Source: Paenibacillus aceris (GTDB lineage Bacteria; Bacillota; Bacilli; Paenibacillales; NBRC-103111). Taken from it: DNA of 64,000 bases. The translations under genes and the position numbers were made by a program. Below are positions 7,992-15,665 of the stretch, piece by piece. Numbering within the stretch: position 1 is the first letter of the stretch; the number at the start of each line of letters is the position of its first letter. The notes under the pieces were generated by a model. That model saw nothing but the letters and a program-made list of their open reading frames with translations, was not told where the DNA came from and ran no database searches. The stretch covers positions 792,443 to 856,442 of the forward strand of contig NZ_JAGGKV010000001.1 in NCBI RefSeq assembly GCF_017874035.1, in the 5' to 3' direction.

Positions 7992-8008
7992 TGTTTACGT
8001 CACTTACA
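7992..8008. promoter_or_regulatory. GlnR/TnrA-like box, one mismatch
   Basis: TGTTTACGTCACTTACA matches TGTNAN7TNACA except at one position. It directly abuts the perfect box at 8009-8025 in direct orientation, forming a tandem pair downstream of the merR promoter. Confidence 0.5.
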
Positions 8009-8025
8009 TGTTAATTTAACTAACA
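8009..8025. promoter_or_regulatory. GlnR/TnrA-type box before merR-tatC
   Basis: TGTTAATTTAACTAACA is a perfect match to TGTNAN7TNACA, and its ends form the inverted repeat ATGTTA/TAACAT. It ends 5 bp before the merR ribosome site (GGAGG at 8031). Confidence 0.7.
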
Positions 8026-8045
8026 TAAACGGAGGTTGGATAACG

Positions 8046-8285
8046 ATGATGACGAAGATGACACAAAAGAAAGTGATCCAAATCGGTGTGGTCAGTGAAT
8101 TGACCGGGTTATCGGAAAGGCAAATTCGCTACTACGAAGATCGGAAACTTATCTTTCCGGAGAGAAGCAAAGGGGGCGTCCGCAAATATTCATTCGAAGA
8201 TATTGAAATGATTATGGATATACATATAAAAATGACGAACGGTTTCCACACCGTCGAGCTCAAACGCATGCTGGCAGGTTCGTAA
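8046..8285 (+). CDS. Short MerR-family (GlnR/TnrA-like) DNA-binding protein
   Basis: 79 residues: essentially only the winged helix-turn-helix of MerR-type regulators (IGVVSELTGLSERQIRYYEDRKLIFPERSKGG, then VRKYSFEDIEMIMDI). The sequence around RQIRYYE resembles GlnR/TnrA. It lacks the C-terminal tail through which GlnR/TnrA contact glutamine synthetase, and there is no effector domain. It is the first gene of a unit with tatC (28-bp gap) and is divergent from the amine oxidase operon. Three GlnR/TnrA-type boxes surround it, so it may act on them itself or be controlled by a genomic GlnR. Start ATG behind GGAGG at 10 bp. Confidence 0.85.
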   Translation: MMTKMTQKKVIQIGVVSELTGLSERQIRYYEDRKLIFPERSKGGVRKYSFEDIEMIMDIHIKMTNGFHTVELKRMLAGS

Positions 8286-8313
8286 GGCAAACAGAGACTT
8301 GGAGGTGCCTTCT

Positions 8314-9075
8314 ATGCAATTAAAAGAAATGATGTCACTGGTGGACCATTTATCCGAGCTCCGAACCCGCATTATTCGGGTCTTGATCGTTCTTGTTCTA
8401 ACGATGATTGGCGGATTTTTCGCTGCCCAGAAAATTCTTCTATACTTCAAAGAAACTCCCCCGGCATCTAGCATGAGCTGGCACGTGTTCTCCCCTATGG
8501 ATGGCATTCGCATCTATATGATGATTGCTTTCGTGATTTCGCTTACGATCACATTGCCTTTTATTCTTTTCCAGGTATGGGGCTTCGTGAAGGCAGGTCT
8601 TACCAAAGAAGAACAAAGCGCCACACTCCGCTATATTCCTTATACATTCCTTTGCTTTATGATTGGACTTTCCTTTGCCTACTTTGTCGTCTTCCCCATG
8701 TGCATGACTTTCACGATTCGCATCACGGAAAATCTTGGATTGACCCAAACCTACGGCGTTGCTCAATATTTCAGCTTCATGCTCAACATCGTGCTGCCTT
8801 TATCCATCGCCTTCGAATTGCCTATCGTCGTCATGTTTCTGACGCGTATCAAGCTTTTGAATCCGAAGCTGCTGCACAAATTTCGCAGATACGCCTATCT
8901 TGTGCTCGTCATCACAGCAAGCCTTATTTCACCGCCTGATCTCATCTCCCACTTGATGGTCGCCTTACCATTGTTTGCTTTATATGAAATCAGCGTAGTG
9001 CTTTCCCGGTTCGTTTTTAACGCGCAAAATCGCGAGAACAACAAACTGAACGCTGAAGCGACTGCAACTTCCTAA
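8314..9075 (+). CDS. tatC: Sec-independent translocase subunit TatC
   Basis: The receptor subunit of the twin-arginine translocase, which binds RR signal peptides. About 253 residues with six hydrophobic segments; family motifs visible are LVDHLSELRTRIIR at the N-terminus, the FILFQVWGFVKAGLTKEEQ region in the first cytoplasmic loop, and ASLISPPDLISHLMVALPLFALYE near the end. The start is ATG 8314, behind GGAGG at 8 bp; a TTG at 8299 overlaps that ribosome site. With tatA in the divergent operon, this completes a minimal TatA-TatC system around a Tat-signal oxidase. Confidence 0.93.
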   Translation: MQLKEMMSLVDHLSELRTRIIRVLIVLVLTMIGGFFAAQKILLYFKETPPASSMSWHVFSPMDGIRIYMMIAFVISLTITLPFILFQVWGFVKAGLTKEEQSATLRYIPYTFLCFMIGLSFAYFVVFPMCMTFTIRITENLGLTQTYGVAQYFSFMLNIVLPLSIAFELPIVVMFLTRIKLLNPKLLHKFRRYAYLVLVITASLISPPDLISHLMVALPLFALYEISVVLSRFVFNAQNRENNKLNAEATATS

Positions 9076-9117
9076 TTAAAATAGGCCTTCATTATCATTG
9101 TCTTCCTTTGCCGTATG

Positions 9118-9141
9118 GGATATATTTACACCAATATATCC
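9118..9141. promoter_or_regulatory. Inverted repeat before lysR
   Basis: GGATATAT and ATATATCC form a perfect 8-bp inverted repeat separated by 8 bp, ending 19 bp before the LysR-type gene. A LysR protein commonly binds such a site to control itself. Confidence 0.5.
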
Positions 9142-9160
9142 ATCAGGGGCAGGGTGAAGT

Positions 9161-10087
9161 ATGCGGATCGAACAACTATTGTATTTGATTGAGATCAACC
9201 AAACAGGATCTATTTCCTTGGCAGCCGAAAAACTGCACGTTTCCCAACCGAACATCTCCCAAGCGATCGTCTCGCTAGAGGAAGAGCTTGGTGTCAAGCT
9301 TTTTAATCGATCGCGTTTTGGTGCCGTACCGACTGATGATGGCAAACTGATTATAAGTAAAGCTGAAGAAATTATTAGTAAAGTAGAGGAACTCCGGGAA
9401 TCCGTCGGCCATCATGCCAAAGAGCTTACCGGGCTCCTCTCCATTGCTTCCGTACCAAGCCTGTGCCTAAGCGTACTCCCCCCAGCACTAGCGATTTTCA
9501 AAGAAAAACACCCTGGATTAGAGTTGGAAATGCTGGAGCTTGACTATCAGCAGATCAAGCAAGAGGTGCTCTCCGGTAACGTCGATATGGGCTTAATCGC
9601 TGTTTCAAGGCAATACGAAGAGACCAATAAACAGTTAACCGTAGAAAAGTTAATGGATAACCGCGTTATGGCCTGTGTAGGCAAAAATTCGCCCTTTTCT
9701 GAGCGGACAAGCATCTCAATTGAGGAACTTGCGAAGCAACCGATCCTTTTAAACTCCGATTATTTGATTGAGAAGCTCAAAAAGCACGGGGAACCGAATA
9801 TTTTATTCAAGTTGGGCAATTCGGAAGCGGCAAAGCGTGTAATCGCCGAAGGCATTGCAATTGGCTTTTATACAGAGCTCGGCTTAAAATATGACCCCTA
9901 TATTCTCACCGGCAGCATAGTTGCCTTAGAAATTACCGGAGAGGACATGGATGTGTCCTTCTGTTCCATTAGATTAAAAAATCGGCATCAGTCCATCGCG
10001 TGCAGAGAGTTTACGAAAGAGTTAAAATCCATTATTGCGACAAATGAATCTCGGATCTATCTCCCACAGCATGCTTGCCATTCGTAG
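9161..10087 (+). CDS. LysR-family transcriptional regulator
   Basis: 308 residues. The N-terminal winged helix-turn-helix covers residues 1-60 (RIEQLLYLIEINQTGSISLA, EKLHVSQPNISQAIVSLEEE, LGVKLFNRS) and is followed by the linker helix and an effector-binding domain (LLSIASVPSLCLSVLPPALAIF...). Start ATG behind GGGTGAA. The target is unknown. It is convergent with the amino-acid permease gene, and the two coding sequences overlap by 56 bp at their 3' ends. A perfect inverted repeat upstream suggests autoregulation. Confidence 0.9.
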   Translation: MRIEQLLYLIEINQTGSISLAAEKLHVSQPNISQAIVSLEEELGVKLFNRSRFGAVPTDDGKLIISKAEEIISKVEELRESVGHHAKELTGLLSIASVPSLCLSVLPPALAIFKEKHPGLELEMLELDYQQIKQEVLSGNVDMGLIAVSRQYEETNKQLTVEKLMDNRVMACVGKNSPFSERTSISIEELAKQPILLNSDYLIEKLKKHGEPNILFKLGNSEAAKRVIAEGIAIGFYTELGLKYDPYILTGSIVALEITGEDMDVSFCSIRLKNRHQSIACREFTKELKSIIATNESRIYLPQHACHS

Positions 10088-11390
10088 GGTTGAACTTTCG
10101 TCTCCCTACAATCTTTACATATACGATGAAAGCTATGAACAGCACCATGTTTCCAACGATTAAAGGCGCCGATAACCGGCTGAGCAATAAATAACCTTGA
10201 TAGACCAACAAAATGACGGCAACGGAGACCACCATATACAGAAGGGCAGGTTTCATGGTGAATGGCGCTTTACGATAAAGCTCAGGGTACTTGCGCGGAA
10301 GCTGTACTGCCGAGAGTACGGGGAAAATGCTGGAAAAAAGCAGGATGCCGACACCTAACTGGGAAATCGTCGTTAAAGATACGCCCGTCACAATCGGCAC
10401 GACTCCGAGAATGTAGTAAAACGTCAGCAGCCAGTGCGGTGTGCCGAATCTGCGATTGACAGCGCCAAAGGCAGCTGGCAGCCAACCATCCCGGCATGCA
10501 ACGAGCATCCCCCTCGTCACCCAGGAGAACGTCACGTTCAGCGTTGAGGCTAATGCGAACATCGCTCCCCCAACAATAAAGAACAAAAACAACGGATTCG
10601 GCAAAATGGTCCTTGCAACATCTGTAAGTGATTCCCCAGCAATCTCACTAACCGGCAAAACGCCAGTCGCTACAATGCCAATGCCGATATACAGCAACGC
10701 GACGATACCACTGCTAATCAGGATCGCAAGCGGAATATCTCGATGAGGACGTTTCATCTCCCCTCCCAGCTCAACAACCGCATATGCCCCGCCGGAAGCG
10801 AAGGAAGTCATTCCTACAGCCGTAAGTAAGCCCGTCCACCCATGAGGCATCATCTCAGCAGGTTGAAAAACTGCGTAATCCACCTCTGTAACTCCCCAAG
10901 CGATAAAGACAAGCAGAGATATCAGTTTAATCACGACCAACATTTTACCCAAAGATGACATGAATTTCACGCCAAATAGATTAATCAAATAGAAAAATGT
11001 GAGCATGACGAACGCAATCAGCATAATGGGAGCTTCAGGCACAAGCCCCTGTAAATATTGCGCGAAAGAAATGGCATACACCGCTATGGTCAAATGACCG
11101 AACGTGAATAAGAGCAGATAAACAAACCCCGCGTTCGGAGACAGCAGCCGACTTGTGTATGTGTACATGCCCCCTGTCGTTGGAAGCACAGAGCCTAGCA
11201 CCGCAAGAGGGATCGTTATGACGAGCATAAAAATCGAGGAAAGCAGGAATGCGAGCGGAACCCCAGTTCCGGTTAAGCCAATGGCGATCCCTGTAATGGA
11301 CATGATGCCTGCTCCAATAATTTGACCAATTGCAATGCCAATCGCATCTTTTAACCCTAATACTTTTTTCAAATTCGCCTCTTCATTCAC
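10032..11390 (-). CDS. APC-family amino acid permease
   Basis: About 450 residues with 12 hydrophobic segments, an integral membrane amino acid/amine transporter of the amino acid-polyamine-organocation family. Motifs: GLKDAIGIAIGQIIGAGIMSITG at helix 1 (the substrate-binding GxG region), TGGMYTYTSRLLSP and FASGGAYAVVELGGEMKRPHRDIPLAI in the middle. I chose the GTG at 11390 behind GAGGGGG; the first ATG-like start, at 11429, lies upstream of that ribosome site. A CodY-like box at 11462-11476 fits an amino-acid transporter. Its 3' end overlaps the convergent lysR gene by 56 bp. Confidence 0.87.
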   Translation of the reverse strand: MNEEANLKKVLGLKDAIGIAIGQIIGAGIMSITGIAIGLTGTGVPLAFLLSSIFMLVITIPLAVLGSVLPTTGGMYTYTSRLLSPNAGFVYLLLFTFGHLTIAVYAISFAQYLQGLVPEAPIMLIAFVMLTFFYLINLFGVKFMSSLGKMLVVIKLISLLVFIAWGVTEVDYAVFQPAEMMPHGWTGLLTAVGMTSFASGGAYAVVELGGEMKRPHRDIPLAILISSGIVALLYIGIGIVATGVLPVSEIAGESLTDVARTILPNPLFLFFIVGGAMFALASTLNVTFSWVTRGMLVACRDGWLPAAFGAVNRRFGTPHWLLTFYYILGVVPIVTGVSLTTISQLGVGILLFSSIFPVLSAVQLPRKYPELYRKAPFTMKPALLYMVVSVAVILLVYQGYLLLSRLSAPLIVGNMVLFIAFIVYVKIVGRRKFNPTNGKHAVGDRSEIHLSQ

Positions 11391-11461
11391 CACGATGCCC
11401 CCTCGCAATATCGATCGTAAAGTTATCATCCCAATTCTTCATGGATCTGAGATTCCCTGCT

Positions 11462-11476
11462 TATTTTCAGAATATT
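11462..11476. promoter_or_regulatory. CodY-like box upstream of the permease
   Basis: TATTTTCAGAATATT matches the CodY consensus AATTTTCWGAAAATT at 13 of 15 positions. It lies about 75-85 bp upstream of the permease start. CodY represses amino-acid uptake genes in related bacteria when branched-chain amino acids and GTP are high; here this is inference. Confidence 0.45.
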
Positions 11477-11714
11477 TATTATTTTTGTAATTTGGCATAA
11501 ACCTCGCCCTTCTCTGCATAGTTTATATAGTTGCTTCATACTGAAAGCCGCATGAAACTTTTACAGAAAATCATTTTGAATTGGGAAGGGAAGTTGATTT
11601 CGTATTCTTACACTTGAGAAAATCGAACAGATTGAAGCTGGTTGTCCAAATCCGCAAGACGCCATTATTATCCGCCTGCTCGCCGAGGGCATTGAGGCTC
11701 ATGAAATTGTTTAT

Positions 11715-12086
11715 TTGAAAAAGAGCGCCTTAGACGCAAAAAAGCAACTACTTACGGTCACGGATGCCTTTGGGGCCAAAAGACATGTCCACATATCAAG
11801 AAGATGCGTCGAATTGTTTCAAACCGCTTTGGAACAAACCAAATATGTCGTGAATTGCGGCCATCCAACGAAACAAAAAATAGCCGATCTGCGGGCAAGC
11901 GACGATCTCATTAAAGTGAGCATGCACGACTTTATCGCGAATCGCTGCCTGATTACACAGATGGATTGCGTCATTTTACGAACGATCTATATGCGCCTCC
12001 GGCAGCTGGCAGAAATGTTCGCTACACCGGAGCTTACATATTTAACTACGATCAAGCTTGAGATTAAACAATTAGCACATGCATAA
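11715..12086 (+). CDS. Unknown soluble protein, N-terminus uncertain
   Basis: I do not recognise a family. From the TTG at 11715 it has 123 residues (KKSALDAKKQLLTVTDAFGA... ending IKLEIKQLAHA), helical and basic, with one CGHP motif. That TTG has no ribosome site, and the same frame stays open for 39 codons upstream, to a TGA at 11595, encoding convincing protein sequence (TLEKIEQIEAGCPNPQDAII) but no ATG/GTG/TTG. A ribosome site with TTG at 11594 lies in a different frame. So the true start is either a rare codon such as ATT at 11604, or a one-base frameshift has occurred. A bidirectional terminator follows the stop. Confidence 0.6.
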   Translation: MKKSALDAKKQLLTVTDAFGAKRHVHISRRCVELFQTALEQTKYVVNCGHPTKQKIADLRASDDLIKVSMHDFIANRCLITQMDCVILRTIYMRLRQLAEMFATPELTYLTTIKLEIKQLAHA

Positions 12087-12091
12087 AATGG

Positions 12092-12117
12092 AAAAAGAGG
12101 CCCTCGGGCCTCTTTTT
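12092..12117. terminator. Bidirectional intrinsic terminator
   Basis: AAAAAGAGGCCC-TC-GGGCCTCTTTTT is a perfect stem with A/T tails on both sides. It ends the unknown gene on the left and the sialic-acid operon on the right. Confidence 0.9.
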
Positions 12118-12120
12118 GTT

Positions 12121-13092
12121 TTACGATGACTCATCATACTCCCATACCTGCAAAGCAGCGCCAATCATCCCGCTCCAATTTCCGCGATAGGCCTTCTCAA
12201 TCCTGACGCCATCATGCATGGAAGGCATGGTTCTGGCGGCCATTTCTCGCCTTATGCCATTCAGGAAACCGTCCCCCGCTTCAGCAACGCCGCCACCAAT
12301 AATAATCAATTCGGGATTAAAGATATGAACAAGCGATGCCAAAGCCGAGCCAAGGACCGCTATCGTTTCCTCCATGACTTCGGCAGCCACCGGATCGCCG
12401 GACTGCCATCGCGAGAAAACCTCCCGCGAATCAATGGAAACTGGAGCCATACCCGCTGCAGCCAGCCTCTCGGTCATTCTTCGAGCAATGTTCGTGCCTG
12501 ACGCATATTGCTCCAGGCAGCCTTTGCCTCCGCATAAGCAGGGCGTTCCGTTCCAATCGACCGAGAGATGGCCTAATTCCCCGCCTGCGCCCCAGCAGCC
12601 GTGTACAAGATGTCCATCAACAACAACGGCTCCGCCTACTCCTGTGCCCAGCGCCACGCACAGGAAATGATGAACCCCTTTGCCTGCGCCAAGGTGTTTC
12701 TCCGTCAAGGCCAGGACATTCACGTCATTGTCCACCGTGACGGGCAGCTGAAACTGCGCCTGCAGCAGCATCTTCAGCGGTGTTCCGGCATAGCCCGGAA
12801 GCAGCTCGGAGGCGGACCGGACTTGCCCGGCCGACCAGTCGATTTGACCCGCGCTGCCTACGCCGATGCCTTTATAGCGGAAACCGGGTTTGACCGCCTG
12901 AACCTCAGAGAGCAATTTCCGAATCGTCTGCGTTACTCGGTCTGCTGTGTTTAATTGCCCCGCCAGCGTAGGCAAACTGACCGTAAACAATACCTCCCCG
13001 AGCGAGCTGACCACGCCGGCATTCATCTTCGTGCCTCCGATGTCGACGCCGATTGCGTAATCCGAATCAGGATCAAATATGGCTGATTCCAT
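12121..13092 (-). CDS. nanK: ROK-family kinase, probable N-acetylmannosamine kinase
   Basis: 323 residues. Phosphorylates N-acetylmannosamine using ATP in the cytoplasm, the step between NanA and NanE. It has the N-terminal phosphate-binding motif DIGGTK, the DNDVN catalytic region, and the ROK zinc site GELGHLSVDWNGTP followed by CLCGGKGCLEQYASG (His plus three Cys), and IIIGGGVAE near the end. ROK kinases also phosphorylate glucose, fructose or GlcNAc. The assignment to ManNAc rests on its place as last gene of the nan cluster, 15 bp after nanE. Confidence 0.85.
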   Translation of the reverse strand: MESAIFDPDSDYAIGVDIGGTKMNAGVVSSLGEVLFTVSLPTLAGQLNTADRVTQTIRKLLSEVQAVKPGFRYKGIGVGSAGQIDWSAGQVRSASELLPGYAGTPLKMLLQAQFQLPVTVDNDVNVLALTEKHLGAGKGVHHFLCVALGTGVGGAVVVDGHLVHGCWGAGGELGHLSVDWNGTPCLCGGKGCLEQYASGTNIARRMTERLAAAGMAPVSIDSREVFSRWQSGDPVAAEVMEETIAVLGSALASLVHIFNPELIIIGGGVAEAGDGFLNGIRREMAARTMPSMHDGVRIEKAYRGNWSGMIGAALQVWEYDESS

Positions 13093-13107
13093 GGATTCTC
13101 CCCTTGC

Positions 13108-13791
13108 CTATGTTCGGCTCATCGCCTTGATGTATCGGGCCGTAATCAATTGCGGCCGGGTAATCGCGCTGCCGACAACGACATTGGCCGCTCCGCAGTC
13201 CAGCGCTCTCGCAGCTTCTTCAGGCGTCCAGATCCGCCCTTCTGCGACAACCGGGATCTTGACGGCCTCGCTTAGCTGCTGCAGCAGCTCAAAATCCGGT
13301 TCATCCGACTGCCGGCTGTAGGAGGTATACCCTGAAAGCGTGGTGCCGATCAAATCCACGCCAAGGCGCTCTGCGGCAACTCCCTCTTCCAGCGTGGAAA
13401 TATCCGCCATGACCGCTGCGCCCATCTTGTGCGCGAGGGCAATCATTGGTTTGACAGCTTCCAAACGGCCCTCACGATTCGTCACATCAAGTGCCACGAT
13501 GTCTGCGCCAGCTAAGACGATTGCATTCACTTCATTCATCGTAGGCGTAATGAAGATCTCCAAGCCTGCGATTTCGCGTTTAATAAGGCCGATAACCGGC
13601 ACGGACACTTCCTGTTTAATAGCCAAAATGTCGAACACGCCATTCGTCCGGATTCCGACCGCGCCTGCTTCCACAGCGGCTCTGGCCATTTTGGCCATCG
13701 TATCTCCGCCCCGCAGCGGTTCATGAGGAAGCGCCTGACAAGATACGATCAGGCCTCTTCCGGGGAACAGCTCGCTTGATCTCTGTGTCAC
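13108..13791 (-). CDS. nanE: N-acylglucosamine-6-phosphate 2-epimerase
   Basis: Converts ManNAc-6-phosphate to GlcNAc-6-phosphate, which then enters amino-sugar catabolism. The 227-residue TIM barrel shows the NanE pattern: GLIVSCQALPHEPL at the start (with the conserved Gln), AVGIRTNGVFDI, PVIGLIKR with the active-site Lys, ADIVALDVTNR, ADISTLEEG, GTTLSGYTSYS, and PVVAEGRIWTPEEA. Its ATG overlaps the stop of nanA by 4 bp (ATGA), a sign of translational coupling. No nagA or nagB is in the window; they are presumably elsewhere. Confidence 0.93.
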   Translation of the reverse strand: MTQRSSELFPGRGLIVSCQALPHEPLRGGDTMAKMARAAVEAGAVGIRTNGVFDILAIKQEVSVPVIGLIKREIAGLEIFITPTMNEVNAIVLAGADIVALDVTNREGRLEAVKPMIALAHKMGAAVMADISTLEEGVAAERLGVDLIGTTLSGYTSYSRQSDEPDFELLQQLSEAVKIPVVAEGRIWTPEEAARALDCGAANVVVGSAITRPQLITARYIKAMSRT

Positions 13792-14714
13792 AGTCCGGCT
13801 CCTTTCGCTTGCGCAGCAAAGCTTAAAATTCGCTCGTTCAACGCATGAATACGGGGTAAATCCGTTTCAGCAACCGGCAGCAGCGGCAGTCTCGGCTCAC
13901 CTGTGTCATACCCACGCAGCTTCAGAATTGCTTTGCAAGCGCCGTACAAGGACGGAAATGACAATAACTCCACGATCAGTTCATTCACAATAAACTGCCA
14001 TTTCAACGCGTCATCCATCCGTCCTTGCGCATAACATTTTTCAATGTGGAGGAAAAGCTCCGGCATAACCCCGTATGTACCGCCAATCCCACCATCTGCG
14101 CCAATGCTTCTTCCGGCCAAATACTGTTCATCCGGTCCGTTTAAAACGAGGAAATCTTCGCCTCCGGCCGCTTTGAACTGCTGAAGCTCGAACGTGCTCT
14201 CTGCGGAAATTTTGACGCCGATGACTTTTTCTTGAGCCGCCATTTTGGATAGCAGTCCTAGAGTTAACTGAAATCCCGTCGTTTGTGGGATATGGTAAAT
14301 GATGAAAGGCAAATCCGTGCTATCGATGATCGCCTGCCAATGCGCCTCTACACTCGGTGCAGGCAAACGGTAATAGATCGCCGGGACGGCGGAAACCGCG
14401 TGCGCTCCGATTTTCTCCGCATGGATGGCAAGCTCCACGCTGTCTCGTGTGGCTGGAGCACCGACATGGGCGATGATTGTCAGCTCACTGCCCACTTCGC
14501 CAACAACAGCCTCGAGCATAAGCTTGCGCTCTGTCACGGATTGGAGCATTCCTTCGCCGGAACTCCCGCCTACGTACAATCCTTTGACGCCTGATTCGGC
14601 ATAATACCTGGCTAATCGGCGAGCTGCTTCCAGATCAATTTCACCTGATGCGTTGTAACAGGAATACATGGCGATAGTAATCCCTTTAAATCTATATAAA
14701 TTATAGGAATTCAT
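13788..14714 (-). CDS. nanA: N-acetylneuraminate lyase
   Basis: Class I aldolase of the DapA/NanA family that splits sialic acid into ManNAc and pyruvate. 308 residues. Motifs: GLYVGGSSGEG (carboxylate-binding), IIAHVGAPATRDS, the catalytic Tyr in IIYHIPQTTGF, the Schiff-base Lys in VIGVKIS, and ADGGIGGTYGVMPE as in E. coli NanA (ADGGIGSTYNIM). Start ATG with GGAGG at 9-10 bp. It is the fourth gene of the operon, after the ABC importer, and overlaps nanE by 4 bp. A related keto-acid lyase function cannot be excluded, but the neighbouring NanE makes NanA by far the best reading. Confidence 0.92.
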   Translation of the reverse strand: MNSYNLYRFKGITIAMYSCYNASGEIDLEAARRLARYYAESGVKGLYVGGSSGEGMLQSVTERKLMLEAVVGEVGSELTIIAHVGAPATRDSVELAIHAEKIGAHAVSAVPAIYYRLPAPSVEAHWQAIIDSTDLPFIIYHIPQTTGFQLTLGLLSKMAAQEKVIGVKISAESTFELQQFKAAGGEDFLVLNGPDEQYLAGRSIGADGGIGGTYGVMPELFLHIEKCYAQGRMDDALKWQFIVNELIVELLSFPSLYGACKAILKLRGYDTGEPRLPLLPVAETDLPRIHALNERILSFAAQAKGAGL

Positions 14715-14762
14715 AGTATATATACCTCCGGTTTTGTAGGCTTTTGATAGGTATTGCCTTAT

Positions 14763-15656
14763 TTATCCTTTGACGGCACCCATCGTTATCCCCTGCGTAA
14801 ATGCTTTCTGGAACACAAGGAAAATGGCAATCATAGGAACGGATGCCAGAGCGGCTCCTGCCATGAGGACGCCATAATTGGTCATAAATTCACTCTGTGT
14901 CGTCATCATAGATACGCCTAACGGCAATGTCATCATGGTAGTCGAGCGGATCATAATGAGTTGACTGAAGTAATCGTTCCAGGAAGCGATAAACGTGAAG
15001 ATGGCAAGTGCCCCTAGAGCAGGCTTAAGCAAGGGTAAAATGATGGTGGAGAACAATCGGATCTCCGAACAGCCGTCCATTTTGGCCGCCTCAATCAACT
15101 CTCCTGGAATTGTCTGAGCGAACTGCTTCATCAAGAACACACCGAATGGCCAACCGATCGCCGGCAAAATAAGCCCATAATACGTATTAACCCATCCGAA
15201 ATCTGCCAACATCGTAAATAGCGGAACAAGAATAACTTGTTTCGGCAGCGCCATCGCCGCTATAAACATCGTGAAAATAATTTTGCGCCCAGGGAAAAGC
15301 TTCTTGGCAAGCACATAGCCGGCTGTCGAAGAAACAAGACAAACTGCGATCATTTCTACAATAGAGATGATGAAACTGTTCAGCGTCCAACGCCAAATCG
15401 GATTCTTAAACAATTCCAGCCAATTGCTGAGCGTCGGTTTAAGCGGGAACCATTCCGGAGGGATCGCCGTGGCGACCGTCTGGATTTTGAATGCCCCCGT
15501 CATAATCCAATAAAAGGGAAAGATAAACACAATCGTAGAAATAATCAAAAGAACGGTCGATACCACTTTCGTGGGTGTCCATTTTCGTTTTATGCCGGCA
15601 TGACGATGTTTTCTGACACTGCCGGGGTGTGCGTGCACATGCGCATTTGCTGTCAT
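14763..15656 (-). CDS. Carbohydrate ABC importer permease (MalG type)
   Basis: 297 residues with six membrane helices after a basic N-terminal tail. The conserved permease loop that contacts the ATPase is visible as EAAKMDGCSEIRLFSTIILP. It is the second of two permeases that form the channel for the solute-binding protein encoded three genes upstream. No ATPase gene is present; importers of this class usually share a MsmX-type ATPase encoded elsewhere. Context implies sialic acid or a sialylated oligosaccharide as substrate. Start ATG behind GAGGTCACA. Confidence 0.9.
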   Translation of the reverse strand: MTANAHVHAHPGSVRKHRHAGIKRKWTPTKVVSTVLLIISTIVFIFPFYWIMTGAFKIQTVATAIPPEWFPLKPTLSNWLELFKNPIWRWTLNSFIISIVEMIAVCLVSSTAGYVLAKKLFPGRKIIFTMFIAAMALPKQVILVPLFTMLADFGWVNTYYGLILPAIGWPFGVFLMKQFAQTIPGELIEAAKMDGCSEIRLFSTIILPLLKPALGALAIFTFIASWNDYFSQLIMIRSTTMMTLPLGVSMMTTQSEFMTNYGVLMAGAALASVPMIAIFLVFQKAFTQGITMGAVKG

Positions 15657-15665
15657 TGTGACCTC

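Noticed and set aside
12214..12954. Plus-strand frames inside nanK
   Set aside because: Shadow frames opposite a conserved ROK kinase; no ribosome sites and low-complexity protein sequence.
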